Assembly (NCBI RefSeq): GCF_000787375.1
Contig: NZ_JRJU01000021.1
Span: 1 to 64,000 of the forward strand
Direction of reading: 5' to 3'
Length of the DNA stretch: 64,000 bases
Source: Halalkalibacter okhensis
GTDB lineage: Bacteria; Bacillota; Bacilli; Bacillales; Bacillaceae_D
The position numbers were made by a program, and so were the translations under genes. The notes under the pieces were generated by a model that saw only the letters and a list, made by a program, of their open reading frames with translations, had not been told where the DNA came from and ran no database searches. Below, one piece after another: positions 51,882 through 61,457 of this stretch; position 1 is the stretch's first letter, and each line of letters starts with the position of its first letter.

Positions 51882-51916
51882 AAAAAAAAACGCTCCTGAT
51901 TAGATTTACAGGAACG
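51882..51916 (-). terminator. Terminator of the DUF5957-like gene
   Basis: CGTTCCTG and CAGGAGCG arms, then nine T on the minus strand. Confidence 0.8.
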
Positions 51917-51949
51917 CACCGTATCTTTAAATATAATGATTCGCTATAC

Positions 51950-52141
51950 CTATCTGCCTTTTTTATATTCAATAATAGGAACGATAACTGAACATACTAC
52001 TGCTGTATAATAAGGTAAAAACTTAATTCCCATAGCCTGGTTAAAAACGGTTATGCCGATGATACCAATTAAGCTTGATAAGGCGATTCCTAGAATAAAT
52101 CCTCCAATTAACCCGACAATCACCGCTATAAACATTTTCAT
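51950..52141 (-). CDS. DUF5957-like small membrane protein
   Basis: About 63 residues with two long helices (VIVGLIGGFILGIALSSLIG and FNQAMGIKFLPYYTAV), as in DUF5957. ATG 52141 with AAGGGG is preferred over the longer reading. It starts four bases after the upstream stop, so cotranscribed with the 52146 gene. Confidence 0.72.
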   Translation of the reverse strand: MKMFIAVIVGLIGGFILGIALSSLIGIIGITVFNQAMGIKFLPYYTAVVCSVIVPIIEYKKGR

Positions 52142-52145
52142 ATGG

Positions 52146-52562
52146 CTACACCCCTTCTTGCTGCTCATTTTTACTAAAGATCATCTTGATAATGCTTTTT
52201 AAACTGCGACAGGAGATTGCTAATAGCAATAAACCGAATAAGGGATGCAATGCTCCGATCCATGGTATTTGAAATCTCATATTGGCTGTGAAATACATTG
52301 CAAAAATGAAAAAAAACAGTCCAAAAATATGCCCGTACATTAACCTAGGAAGAGATCCAAGGTAGGCAAACAAAAGTAAAAGCAAAGGGATATTCCATCC
52401 AAACAAATGAACAACGTTTCGATGATAAACCCAATTGCCAGAATCCACAAACATCGCAAGACCTACTGATAAAAACTGAAACAATACACACAAAATAAAT
52501 AAACTAATAAAAAGTAGAAACATATATCTACTAACCTTGATTCGTAATCGACCTGAACTCAA
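52146..52562 (-). CDS. Four-TM membrane protein (DUF6220-like)
   Basis: About 138 residues. Four helices with conserved-looking WVYHRNVVHLFGWNIPLLLL, MRFQIPWIGALHPLFGLLLL, which fits DUF6220 from memory. TTG 52562, eight bases after AAAGGAG, is the best start. First gene of the unit with the DUF5957-like gene. Confidence 0.65.
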   Translation of the reverse strand: MSSGRLRIKVSRYMFLLFISLFILCVLFQFLSVGLAMFVDSGNWVYHRNVVHLFGWNIPLLLLLFAYLGSLPRLMYGHIFGLFFFIFAMYFTANMRFQIPWIGALHPLFGLLLLAISCRSLKSIIKMIFSKNEQQEGV

Positions 52563-52681
52563 CTGTACCACTCCTTTTTCCTTACATGATCAATACAATT
52601 GTTAGTATACTGACAACTTCTAAACGGACTATTATTAGATTATTAAATATTTCTTAACTATTAGAATCCCATTAGGATTAG

Positions 52682-52734
52682 CAAAAAAAGAGGAAGGACA
52701 AAAGGTCACTTACTTCCTTTTGTTCTTCCTCTTT
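52682..52734 (-). terminator. Terminator of the second two-component operon
   Basis: AAAGAGGAAG and CTTCCTCTTT with an inner ACAAAAG/CTTTTGT helix and a T-run on the minus strand. Confidence 0.8.
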
Positions 52735-52746
52735 AAACTGCTGCAT

Positions 52747-53433
52747 TTACTTTTTAAAACGATAGCCTACTCCCCAAATCGTTTCAATGAACTCTGGTTT
52801 AGATGGGTCTATCTCTATTTTTTCTCTAATTCTTCGGACGTGTACAGTAATAGTGGAGATATCTCCCATGGAATCATACCCCCATACCTTTTCAAATAAA
52901 TGATCCTTGCTAAATACTTGGTTTGGGTTTGTCGCTAAAAATAACAGTAAATCAAACTCTTTTCCCCTAAGAACCTTTTCATCCTCATTTACAAAAACCG
53001 TACGCGCGCTTTTATCGATAACCAGCCCTCGAATTTGGATCTCATTTTGAGATGCTTCACTATTAATAAGCCGGTTGTATCTTGATATATGTGCTTTCAC
53101 TCTTACTACTAACTCATTTGGATTAAATGGCTTTTCGATATAGTCATCGGCCCCTCGGTCAAATCCTCGAATAATATCAATGTCTTCCTTTCTCGCGGTT
53201 ACCATGAGAATTGGAATGTTTAACTTTTCCCTAATTCTCTTACAAAGTTCAAATCCATCTATTCCTGGTAACATTAAATCTAGAATGATCAGCTGATAAT
53301 CATGCTTCAATGCCATTTCAAGGCCTTCTTCACCAGTTGTCGCTATATCACTTTCAAATCCACTCACTTCTAAATAATCTTTCTCCAATTCTGCAATGCT
53401 CTCTTCATCTTCTATGATTAGGATTTTCCCCAT
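52747..53433 (-). CDS. OmpR-family response regulator
   Basis: About 228 residues. Receiver with EDE acidic pair, phospho-Asp in IILDLMLPGIDG, Thr in MVTARKED and Lys in DYIEKPFNP; winged helix with GKEFDLLLFLATNPNQVFSK and TVHVRRIREKIE. ATG 53433 follows AAAGGAGGGGAA, giving a 29-base overlap with the kinase gene; readings further upstream are not needed. Likely controls the exporter genes at 54649-56393. Confidence 0.93.
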   Translation of the reverse strand: MGKILIIEDEESIAELEKDYLEVSGFESDIATTGEEGLEMALKHDYQLIILDLMLPGIDGFELCKRIREKLNIPILMVTARKEDIDIIRGFDRGADDYIEKPFNPNELVVRVKAHISRYNRLINSEASQNEIQIRGLVIDKSARTVFVNEDEKVLRGKEFDLLLFLATNPNQVFSKDHLFEKVWGYDSMGDISTITVHVRRIREKIEIDPSKPEFIETIWGVGYRFKK

Positions 53434-54532
53434 TCGTTCCCCTCCTTTGATATGGTGTCGGTAACGTAAAGAAAATACTGGTCCCTTCCCCAAATTTACT
53501 ACTCGCCCAAACCGTCCCTCCATGGCCTTGTATGATTTTTTTTACAATGGCTAATCCTAAACCACTGCCACCAGTAGTTAAACTTCGCGACGCATCGATA
53601 CGGTAAAAGCGGTCAAAAATTGATGCTATTGATTCTTCTGGTATTCCCATTCCATTATCCTTTATTTCTACTGTGACATTATCAGCCTTTGCTTTTAAAT
53701 AAATCTCAATTTTTTTGATATCTTTGTTCAGATACCTTAAGCTATTTTGAATAATATTATCAACGACACGCTTTACCTTCTCCCGATCAGCTTCAACGAT
53801 ATATGACTTACCTTGCTCCTTTTCATAAAAAACCGTGCATCCTTCTTGTTCTAGTTCAAATTGTAACTCCTCTATATAGTCTTCCATATAGGCATTCAGA
53901 TCAACCTCTTCCATCTCAAATGGCACACTTTCAAGATCCAGTTTCGAGTAAAGAAATAACTCTTCTATTAATTGGTTCATCCCTAGAGCTTTCCGATCGA
54001 TTGTTTCCATATAACGATGCAGCTTATCAGGGGTATTGGCTACTCCATCCTGTATCCCTTTTACATATCCTCTTATCGAAGTGATTGGCGTCTTTAAGTC
54101 ATGTGAGATACTTGCTATTAATTCCTTCTGATTTTCCTCATACGTTTCTTGGAGCTTTTTGGCCTGCAATAACTTCTTACGCATCGACTCAAACGTCTCT
54201 GCCAGTTGATCAAGTTCATCTCTTTTATTTGTTACATCTAATTGATAATTCAAATTGCCATTACTGATTTCTTCAGCAGCATTCATCAGCTTTTTTATTG
54301 GATGTATAATGCTCTTAGAAACAAAATAAGTAAGTAGTCCATTCGTTATGATAATGACTAACAGCATTCCGATTAACCTTAGAGTCATAAATAACTGAAG
54401 TTCATCTTCTATGTTCCCTCTCAATAGAAAAAACAGAATATAACCTAATGCAATCTCAATTACGAGAAACCCCAATATCGGAATAATGATCATCCCGATA
54501 TTTGATAGCAATAACCGCTTCTTGATAGTCAT
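53405..54532 (-). CDS. Sensor histidine kinase, HAMP type
   Basis: A 375-residue kinase. Two helices at about 12-37 and 50-72 are joined by a loop of only about 14 residues. HAMP about 73-125, H-box IASISHDLKTPITS near 140-153, N-box VVDNIIQNSLRYLN, G1 IKDNGMGIPEE and G2 GGSGLGLAIVKK. The very small outer loop suggests it senses in the membrane or through its ABC exporter. Coupled by overlap to the regulator gene. Confidence 0.92.
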   Translation of the reverse strand: MTIKKRLLLSNIGMIIIPILGFLVIEIALGYILFFLLRGNIEDELQLFMTLRLIGMLLVIIITNGLLTYFVSKSIIHPIKKLMNAAEEISNGNLNYQLDVTNKRDELDQLAETFESMRKKLLQAKKLQETYEENQKELIASISHDLKTPITSIRGYVKGIQDGVANTPDKLHRYMETIDRKALGMNQLIEELFLYSKLDLESVPFEMEEVDLNAYMEDYIEELQFELEQEGCTVFYEKEQGKSYIVEADREKVKRVVDNIIQNSLRYLNKDIKKIEIYLKAKADNVTVEIKDNGMGIPEESIASIFDRFYRIDASRSLTTGGSGLGLAIVKKIIQGHGGTVWASSKFGEGTSIFFTLPTPYQRRGTNGENPNHRR

Positions 54533-54570
54533 TCAATCACTACCTTTATACAAATTTAACACTCTTAGCC

Positions 54571-54625
54571 ATTTTCAGTATGTATGTAATCATACTGAAA
54601 AATGCAGTTGTTTTCCAACTGCATT
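54571..54625 (-). terminator. Terminator plus palindrome between exporter and kinase genes
   Basis: AATGCAGTTG and CAACTGCATT (54601-54625) with a T-run on the minus strand end the exporter transcript. Directly next to it TTTTCAGTATG and CATACTGAAAA (54571-54600) form 11-bp perfect arms with an 8-bp spacer, 39 bp before the kinase start: possible operator of the kinase/regulator genes. Confidence 0.7.
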
Positions 54626-54648
54626 TCATCAACTTCCGCCTATATATT

Positions 54649-55332
54649 CTATCCCTGAGACAAACATCCATCTTTCATCACATATACTTTATCACATAAA
54701 TCTAACATTCGTTCATCATGGGTAACCATAATAGCCGCTTTGTTTCTTGATTTCACCTCCTGCGAGATCATCTCTACAACCTTGCGTCCCCGGACAGAAT
54801 CCAAGCTAGCTGTAGGTTCATCTGCAAGAATAATAGAAGGGTCATTCATAAAGGCCCTAGCGATGGCGACTCGTTGTTTTTCCCCACCTGATAATTCAGA
54901 TGGGAAATTGTTTACTCTTTGATGGAGATCTAAACGGCTAAGAAGCTCCTGTGCTCGTTTCTCTCCTGTACCTTTAGAGTTATTGGCAATTTGATTAACG
55001 AGTTTCAATTGACTTGAAACATTTAAATAAGGAATTAGGTTAGCCGCCTGAAAAATAAAGCCAATTTTTTTCGCGCGGAGTTGGCTTAATCGTTTTTTTG
55101 ATTGTAGCTGAATAACCTCATGGTCAATCATAATTTCCCCTTCTGTCGGCGACAACAAAGCACCTATCACAGAGAGAAGTGTACTTTTTCCTGAACCAGA
55201 TGGTCCAACAATAGCTATAAACTCTCCCTGTTTTACGGTTAAATTAATATTTTTCAAAACACGAATGGTACTACTCCCATCCCCAAAGTCCTTTGATACA
55301 TCTTTAATTTCCAATATTGATTTACCCATCAT
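54649..55332 (-). CDS. ABC transporter ATPase (HrtA-like)
   Basis: A 227-residue subunit of the MacB/LolD class: Walker [18 protein letters not shown] signature near 140, IILADEPTASLDS Walker B, TTHDER-type switch MVTHDERML. Paired with the permease gene upstream (four-base ATGA overlap). Similar in size and order to HrtA of haem exporters but this cannot be proved from sequence alone. Confidence 0.9.
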   Translation of the reverse strand: MMGKSILEIKDVSKDFGDGSSTIRVLKNINLTVKQGEFIAIVGPSGSGKSTLLSVIGALLSPTEGEIMIDHEVIQLQSKKRLSQLRAKKIGFIFQAANLIPYLNVSSQLKLVNQIANNSKGTGEKRAQELLSRLDLHQRVNNFPSELSGGEKQRVAIARAFMNDPSIILADEPTASLDSVRGRKVVEMISQEVKSRNKAAIMVTHDERMLDLCDKVYVMKDGCLSQG

Positions 55333-56393
55333 TCCATCCTCCCAATTGCTTCTAATGCATCAACTTTTGCTACTTTCCAAATAGAAAGCATAGCTCCGAA
55401 CATATTTAGGATTAAAAACAGCCCACCAGTTCCAACGACTAACTGCCAAGATAATACGACTGGCATTTCCTCTGGCATTACTTGAACAATTCCATAAAAA
55501 GCAAGACTACTCAACAGCAAGCCTATTAATGTAATGAAGGCAACCTGCAATAAAATTGACTTCGCAATGTACCATGTTTGTGCCCCGATTGCCTTTAAAA
55601 TTCCAAACTGATGTGTCTTTTGAAGAGTAATGACGTAAAAGAAAACACTAGACACAAAAACAGAAATGATAAACAAAAATGTCTTCATCATCATAAAAGA
55701 ACCTTGTGTTTCTGAATAACCAGGAATGGTCTTTATGGTCTCCTCCAATGTTTGCACGTTGTAATGCTCAAGTTCAATCTCTGAACCATGATAGAGCACC
55801 GCATTATACGTATCTTCCATTCGATAGAAGGTCTGAAACCCAAACGATTCATCTGTAAAAATAACAGGCATATGGGAGTAGACATGGTCTCTTGTAAATC
55901 CAGCAATCGTCATTTCAACCTCTGTTCTAGAATCTTTAATCGTGTCATGTAATTCATAGCCAAACCGCTTTATACTTTCATCAACTACTACTTCTTGATC
56001 TTTTAATTCCCCTAAATTCTTTCCTTCTGTTATGGTTACATCGCCATACCGTTTCGTATCAACCGTAAAATAAGCCACATCTACAGTCCGCTCATTTGCT
56101 TTTTCTAATCCAGATACAGTTATCGCTAACGGGGAATATGGTTCACCTAACAGATCAAAAAGTTCATCTAAATCTTCATTATTTAATTCTGATTTTATTA
56201 AGACCCCTTCTGCTTCTTCACTTAAAATGACATATTCCGTGTTCAAATTACTCATTGCCGCGCTGTCAGCATACCCCAGCCCATTAGATAATGCCGTGAT
56301 AAAAAAGACTAAAAATAATACTGCAATCATAATTAAACTAAGTAAAGAGTATCGAATCTTATTCCTCCTAAATTCATTCCATGCTAAAAACAT
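55329..56393 (-). CDS. FtsX-type ABC permease (HrtB-like)
   Basis: A 354-residue permease: TM near 16-38, outer domain of about 200 residues, three C-terminal helices with FFYVITLQKTHQFGILKAIG and KVAKVDALEAIG at the end. Length and the TLQKTHQFGILKAIGAQ core resemble HrtB/DevC-type haem or lipid exporters. The adjacent kinase lacks the large sensor domain of HssS, so haem is only one possibility; peptides or membrane stress are others. Confidence 0.85.
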   Translation of the reverse strand: MFLAWNEFRRNKIRYSLLSLIMIAVLFLVFFITALSNGLGYADSAAMSNLNTEYVILSEEAEGVLIKSELNNEDLDELFDLLGEPYSPLAITVSGLEKANERTVDVAYFTVDTKRYGDVTITEGKNLGELKDQEVVVDESIKRFGYELHDTIKDSRTEVEMTIAGFTRDHVYSHMPVIFTDESFGFQTFYRMEDTYNAVLYHGSEIELEHYNVQTLEETIKTIPGYSETQGSFMMMKTFLFIISVFVSSVFFYVITLQKTHQFGILKAIGAQTWYIAKSILLQVAFITLIGLLLSSLAFYGIVQVMPEEMPVVLSWQLVVGTGGLFLILNMFGAMLSIWKVAKVDALEAIGRME

Positions 56394-56588
56394 AATCTTC
56401 CTCCTCTTGTTCTACTACATCGAATCTGTGTGATCTGACGTAAACCTAGAATACAGAGGAAATCTAAAATAACTCTTTCCTATTTATTAATGGTTTCTTA
56501 AATGTAGAGAACTTTTCTTTTTAAAAAGAAAAACAAGTGACAGACGATTCATTAGAATTAGTTCGTCATAAAGGCACTGGGAGAATGG

Positions 56589-56834
56589 ATGAAACGAGCA
56601 AATTTAAAATTTACCACCATCCACCAATATGCCAAAAATAGCTTTACTATATTTGAACAGCAAGGCACATGGCTAAATGATGATGGCACTATTAAAGGAC
56701 AAGCAATTGTATTTACGGTATTTAGAGTAGTTAATAGAAAGGTAACTTTTTTAGCTAGGATGGACAATAAAGAGGTAGCTTTTGATTTAAGTGGGTTAAG
56801 CGATGTAAATAAGGTAAACCAAAACAGCTTGTAA
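56589..56834 (+). CDS. Hypothetical protein, 81 residues
   Basis: A basic, beta-rich protein (FTTIHQYAKNSFTIFEQQGT, AIVFTVFRVVNRKVTFLARM). Family not recognised. ATG 56589 has GGGAGAATGG directly before it and a hairpin AAACAGC/GCTGTTT follows the stop at 56818-56848. The antisense reading frame at 56558-56863 lacks these supports. Confidence 0.5.
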   Translation: MKRANLKFTTIHQYAKNSFTIFEQQGTWLNDDGTIKGQAIVFTVFRVVNRKVTFLARMDNKEVAFDLSGLSDVNKVNQNSL

Positions 56835-57007
56835 TGGGCTGTTTCTTTGGGGCTATCGATCAAGTAACCTTATTGTTTCGTGTATAAAGAGCTATTTATT
56901 TTTAAAGCTGGTTCAATTTGGGAAGGAAAATGTAAATTCATAAGCTAATAAAAGTGAATTTAACTTCCCGGCTCCAAACATATAAACAATACAATTCGGG
57001 CACGAAG

Positions 57008-57036
57008 CCGCATAGATATTGCACCTATGCGGTTTT
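57008..57036 (+). terminator. Terminator-like hairpin
   Basis: CCGCATAG and CTATGCGG form an 8-bp stem followed by TTTT on the plus strand. No gene is seen between 56850 and this hairpin; it may terminate readthrough or mark a short untranslated RNA. Confidence 0.5.
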
Positions 57037-57133
57037 ACCTATAATACCTTCTTGAAGAATTGACTCTTTAGTTCAACAGAAAAGAAAATAACCCCATTTG
57101 AACAGAGTATTATTTTGTTTACACTTCAAAAAT

Positions 57134-57682
57134 TTAATTCGTGTCTAGGACATATGTAATAAATTCATTTTTTGCCTTCGTATACGCTTCCCTATCATTG
57201 TTATATTTCTTTGCTAAACTTCTTTTAAGAATCGCATAATCTTCGATAAACTGTTGATTATTTCGCAACAGGTCGCGAAAGAGGATGTGTTTATCCCAGC
57301 GTTCATCTCCCTCTATTAAAATATGTAAGTGTGCTACTCTTTTATTGTTTACCACTTTTACAAAGAATCGTTGCCATGTACGCCCATCTAAATGAGGCGG
57401 TACATAATTCCAACCATCGCTCTCTAAAATTGAGGCTAGTTCTTCTATCTGTTTAAATGTATCAACTTTAGTCATTAAATCAATAATTGGTTTTGCTGGC
57501 AAATTAGGAATAGACGTGCTTCCATAGTGTTGAATTTCATTGATACCGAAGCTTGATAAGAGAGCAAGAAGGCGAGCTTTTTCTTGTGCACCCTTTAGTA
57601 CCCAATTAGGATCTGAATCCACAATTTCTATTTTTTCATTTGCCCAAACTGGCCATGTGCTTTCATCTTGAATATCTTTCAT
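57134..57682 (-). CDS. GrpB/UPF0157 nucleotidyltransferase-like protein
   Basis: About 182 residues of the GrpB (UPF0157) family, a nucleotidyltransferase-like fold: EIVDSDPNWV, IQHYGSTSIPNLPAKPIIDL (the GSTS and D motifs near 56-75), and HLHILIEGDERWDKHILFRD. Function unknown; often linked to CoaE. ATG 57682 follows AAGGAGGGG; readings to 57703 are not needed. Confidence 0.9.
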   Translation of the reverse strand: MKDIQDESTWPVWANEKIEIVDSDPNWVLKGAQEKARLLALLSSFGINEIQHYGSTSIPNLPAKPIIDLMTKVDTFKQIEELASILESDGWNYVPPHLDGRTWQRFFVKVVNNKRVAHLHILIEGDERWDKHILFRDLLRNNQQFIEDYAILKRSLAKKYNNDREAYTKAKNEFITYVLDTN

Positions 57683-57745
57683 ATGACCCCTCCTTAAAAT
57701 CACATTATTTAGCTATATGAAACTGTTTTTTCTTGTTGAGTCACT

Positions 57746-59695
57746 TTACCCAACAATCCTTGAATACTGAACTTTTGTAATATAGTAAAAGATTCCATAA
57801 ATAACCGCATATACCATATACATGATAGATGAGAAGCCAAGTACCATAATATAGGTATTTTCAACTGGAATCAGTTTCGTGAAGACCATCGTATTAGCAG
57901 CTTTCATGGCAAAAACACTATGGAGAATTCCGACTAACATTGGAATGAGGAAAACGGGCAACAACCTCTTCGTGATTACCTTTTTTTTCACTTGATCGTC
58001 CATACCAATTTTTCGCAGCATTCTAAATTGATGCCTTTCCGCTTGTGCAGCCATGATTTGCTTAAAATACAAGAGGCTAGCAGTCATCAGGATGACAATT
58101 ACACTCATAAAGAAGCCAATGAAACAAACGAGTCCGAATGTTTCCATTAATTCATTGTAATGATTAAAAGCCGTTCGATAGCTGGCTACGTTGCCATTTA
58201 ACACTTCATTTAGTTCAGTATTTAGTGCGCGTTGTGATAAAGCCTTAGGAAAATTTATGACATGAGCCATACTGTTTGTTTCGTAAATGTCTCCAGCCTC
58301 AAAAAGGTTAGCAAAGTCATGATCATGAAGAATGATCGAATGAACCCCACCAAACATGCCAAGATTAGTCTCTACAACCGACGTAATCTCCATTGTTTGT
58401 GTTGAAAAATTCAGTTCATGCCCGGTAATGGCCTTCTCTAGATCATATTGAATATTAGGAGTTGTGTAAACAATTTCACCTTTTTCTATCAGCACAGGGT
58501 CTACAACTGTTTTTGAAATTGCAGTGAGGTTGTTAAATTCTGTTTGGCTATATACTCGAAAATAATGATCTACAGCTGTAATATAAGTTCTACCATCACT
58601 ATAAACATTTCTCATCGCTGGCGCTGTACGATAAAGGTCTACGGAGTACGATTCGGACACAGCCGTATTGTACTTTTCAAACGTCTCGTAAACTTGATCT
58701 AGCAATCCTTCCTCTTCGCCATAAAAGTATAGATCATAACCAATCGTGTTATTCGTATTTTCTTCGACATTGTTATATAACGTATAGCCAGTCGCAATCG
58801 CAGTGGTAGCTACTGCTGTTAAGATAGCAATTGTACCCATGAGTGTTGAAATAGATCCCATTCTATGAGAAAGAGCTGAGGTTGAAATGAGGTTCTCGCC
58901 TTTGTAATACATTGCTTTATTTTTCTGAATCCAGCTGACCACCTTAGGAAGTCCTCCCCAAAAAAAGAAGTACGTTCCCAATGTGACAGAAAGGATAATA
59001 AGAAGATTATATTCAGCAACTAAATCCGCTTCTTTTAATGTAGCGTGATAGTAACCGATAGCTATTAAGGCAATCGAGAATACCAATAAGATATACGAAC
59101 CTTTTGATTCAACTTCAGGCAATTTTTCGGCTTTAAATAAGTCTACTAGTTCAAATTTATTAATTACTTGTAACCCTGTTAACCCCATTATGAGAAAAAT
59201 AATAAAAAAAAGAACTACGGTTAGAAACACAGCCATTGGGTCAAACGTAAAGGCCACATTTCCGACAAACGCTGCTAGAGATACGTTAATTAAAATCATG
59301 GCGATTACCTTTGAGAAGAAGATCCCCGTCCCGATACCAATCCCTAAAGTGGCCACTCCAACAATCATCGTTTCAATAAAAAGAAGCTTCCCGATCTTCA
59401 TGTTTGTCATACCTAACAAAGCATACGTAGAAATTTCCTTTTTTCTAGCTTTGATAAAGCTGTAATTGGAACTAATTAAAAAGAATAAGACAAACACCAT
59501 AATAATAATGCAAAAGCTCATCAACAATGCCCTATAGCGATCACTGTATGTAAAAGCACTTATTACCGATTCATTTAAGATAAGAGCAAGAAACGTATAA
59601 ACAGTAAACACACTAAAACTCAAGCAGAAAAAATACATCATATACTTATTAGAATTCAATTTAATGTTACGGAAAGCTAGCGAAAACAAATTCAT
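57746..59695 (-). CDS. BceB/YxdM-like ABC permease
   Basis: A 649-residue peptide-detoxification-type permease: ten helices, a large outer domain between helix 7 and 8 (about residues 310-510), and FtsX-type cores RKKEISTYALLGMTNMKIGK and AERHQFRMLRKIGMDD. These transporters remove bacitracin-like peptides and also act as the sensor for a partner histidine kinase. The ATG overlaps the ATPase stop by four bases. Unusually there is no two-component pair next to it. Confidence 0.9.
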   Translation of the reverse strand: MNLFSLAFRNIKLNSNKYMMYFFCLSFSVFTVYTFLALILNESVISAFTYSDRYRALLMSFCIIIMVFVLFFLISSNYSFIKARKKEISTYALLGMTNMKIGKLLFIETMIVGVATLGIGIGTGIFFSKVIAMILINVSLAAFVGNVAFTFDPMAVFLTVVLFFIIFLIMGLTGLQVINKFELVDLFKAEKLPEVESKGSYILLVFSIALIAIGYYHATLKEADLVAEYNLLIILSVTLGTYFFFWGGLPKVVSWIQKNKAMYYKGENLISTSALSHRMGSISTLMGTIAILTAVATTAIATGYTLYNNVEENTNNTIGYDLYFYGEEEGLLDQVYETFEKYNTAVSESYSVDLYRTAPAMRNVYSDGRTYITAVDHYFRVYSQTEFNNLTAISKTVVDPVLIEKGEIVYTTPNIQYDLEKAITGHELNFSTQTMEITSVVETNLGMFGGVHSIILHDHDFANLFEAGDIYETNSMAHVINFPKALSQRALNTELNEVLNGNVASYRTAFNHYNELMETFGLVCFIGFFMSVIVILMTASLLYFKQIMAAQAERHQFRMLRKIGMDDQVKKKVITKRLLPVFLIPMLVGILHSVFAMKAANTMVFTKLIPVENTYIMVLGFSSIMYMVYAVIYGIFYYITKVQYSRIVG

Positions 59696-60450
59696 TGTCT
59701 CTCTCCTCCAAGGACACTCATAACTTGAATAATTTTATCAAAAAACTGCTTTTTATCGGTCCCTGCAAACAATTCGTTGTAGATTTCTCCGTCATGAATA
59801 AACATGATTTTTTGACAATAGCTCGCTGCAAAAACATCGTGGGTTACCATTAAGATAGTCGCTTTGTATTCTTTGTTAATATAGGTTAATAGATTAAGCA
59901 AACCCTTACTTGATTTCGAGTCAAGATTTCCTGTTGGTTCATCTGCAAGAATTAGCCTAGGCTTAGTAATTAATGCTCGGCAAGCAGCTGCTCGTTGCTG
60001 CTCTCCACCGGAAACTTCATAAGGATATTTATCAATAACTTTTTCGATCCCTAGATCATTGATTAGAGGAAGAAGCTTTGTCTCAATTGCATTAACATCG
60101 ATCCCCTTCAAGGCAAGAGGTAAAATGATGTTTTCCTTCAATGTCATCGTTTCAAGTAGATTGTAATCCTGAAAAATAAATCCGATATTTTCAGTACGGT
60201 GCACAGCCAATTTTTTCTTACTGAGAGTAGCGATATCATGCCCATTCATTATAATCCTGCCAGATGTTGGTTTATCAAGACTTCCTAATATATTTAGCAA
60301 CGTTGTTTTTCCAGAACCTGATGCTCCCATCACACCAATGAATTCGCCTTCCTTCACTTCAAAACTAATCTCGTTTAATATCTGGTACTCTTTATCACTC
60401 TTTTTCATCCCATACGTTTTACTTACTTTATCAACGTGTATGATATTCAC
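59692..60450 (-). CDS. BceA/YxdL-like ABC ATPase
   Basis: A 252-residue ATPase: Walker [11 protein letters not shown]-loop [13 protein letters not shown], signature VSGGEQQR near 144, Walker [14 protein letters not shown]. Together with the 649-residue permease it forms a BceAB-like exporter for antimicrobial peptides. Start GTG 60450 follows GGAGGTTATAA. A TTACA-N5-TGTCA element (60534-60548) resembles the Bce-type regulator box TNACA-N4-TGTAA except for one extra spacer base. Confidence 0.9.
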   Translation of the reverse strand: MNIIHVDKVSKTYGMKKSDKEYQILNEISFEVKEGEFIGVMGASGSGKTTLLNILGSLDKPTSGRIIMNGHDIATLSKKKLAVHRTENIGFIFQDYNLLETMTLKENIILPLALKGIDVNAIETKLLPLINDLGIEKVIDKYPYEVSGGEQQRAAACRALITKPRLILADEPTGNLDSKSSKGLLNLLTYINKEYKATILMVTHDVFAASYCQKIMFIHDGEIYNELFAGTDKKQFFDKIIQVMSVLGGERQ

Positions 60451-60533
60451 TCTTATAACCTCCGCTCTGGTATAACTATATCCCAGATAAATAGACGGGT
60501 AACTTCAATGTATCTAGTAGATATCAATTAACC

Positions 60534-60548
60534 TTACATTTTTTGTCA
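60534..60548. promoter_or_regulatory. Near-match to a Bce-type regulator box
   Basis: TTACA, five T, TGTCA; inverted half-sites about 85 bp before the exporter start. The published BceR-like consensus has a 4-bp spacer, so this is only suggestive. The remaining part of the 60451-60668 gap shows no gene. Confidence 0.35.
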
Positions 60549-60668
60549 CATCGTCTATCGTTTGACTTTCAGAAAAGTATAGCCTTATTAGTAATTATTA
60601 CTTCCACTTTTTATATTTCCTTTTTAGATTCCTGTAGGACGTGGGAAGTCCTTCTGCCACTTTCAACA

Positions 60669-60845
60669 CTACACCATTTTAATAAAGTTAAGGTAAGCTA
60701 CATATATTCCTATATACATCAATCCACTAAGAGAATAGATTAAAAGAAATCTCTTTACGTTTTTCACGCGGTGAATGACAACGCCACCAACAATAGCCCC
60801 AATGATCATTGGTATTGAAATAACAATCCATAATTCTAAGTTCAT
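60669..60845 (-). CDS. Small two-TM membrane protein
   Basis: About 58 residues: two helices joined by the basic RVKNVKRFL loop. ATG 60845 follows TTGGAGGAATGT and is preferred over 60857. Unknown family. Confidence 0.6.
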   Translation of the reverse strand: MNLELWIVISIPMIIGAIVGGVVIHRVKNVKRFLLIYSLSGLMYIGIYVAYLNFIKMV

Positions 60846-60909
60846 ACATTCCTCCAAAAAAGCTTGATGTTTTTTACGGACTACTTGCCTTTAATTAAAT
60901 AAATTTGTT

Positions 60910-61386
60910 TTATATCAATAACTTCATAATAAATTGCTCACCAATTGGTCCATCTTTTCTTTTGCCTGTATCTTCAAATCCAACTTTTGCGTATAGTTTT
61001 TGAGCAGCTGTATTTTTATGGTTAACAGCTAAAACGATTTCATTACAATAAGGGAATTCAGCTGCAACAAAATCGTTTAGTAACAACATAGCTTGCTTTG
61101 CATAACCTTTCCCCTGATCAGCTTGGTTGATCGATAATGAGGTGAGCAACATCGCCTGTGCATTATCCGAATATTCCCTTACCCTTTCAGTTGAGTGCAA
61201 TAAAAAAAAGCCCACTGGTTCCGTATCATTCATTATGACAATTCGATACTGACCTTCTGTTTCTTCATGATATCGATTTGGCAAAGATGTGAATTGTATT
61301 TGCTCTTTAGGCAGCTTAAAAGAATTTAATTCATCTAAGTATTCATTTGAGAAATGCTTTAATTTTATATAGTCTGTTTTACACAT
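60910..61386 (-). CDS. GNAT acetyltransferase
   Basis: About 158 residues. Acetyl-CoA loop SINQADQGKGYAKQAMLLLN and C-terminal NTAAQKLYAKVGFEDTGKRK identify it. Substrate unknown. ATG 61386 follows GGAGGAAGAG. Next to another GNAT gene (61458), but the two differ clearly. Confidence 0.88.
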   Translation of the reverse strand: MCKTDYIKLKHFSNEYLDELNSFKLPKEQIQFTSLPNRYHEETEGQYRIVIMNDTEPVGFFLLHSTERVREYSDNAQAMLLTSLSINQADQGKGYAKQAMLLLNDFVAAEFPYCNEIVLAVNHKNTAAQKLYAKVGFEDTGKRKDGPIGEQFIMKLLI

Positions 61387-61457
61387 ATATGACTCTTCCT
61401 CCACCCATATAATCATCTATTAAACTTAATGTTTATCACAATGTTTGACCTTCAATA

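Noticed and set aside
54649-56393. Naming the exporter as the haem exporter HrtAB with HssRS
   Set aside because: The permease resembles HrtB, but the kinase lacks the large sensor domain of HssS, so the ligand cannot be inferred.
56558-56863. Minus-strand reading frame of 101 codons over the 81-residue plus gene
   Set aside because: No ribosome site, and the plus-strand frame has a good start context and a following hairpin.
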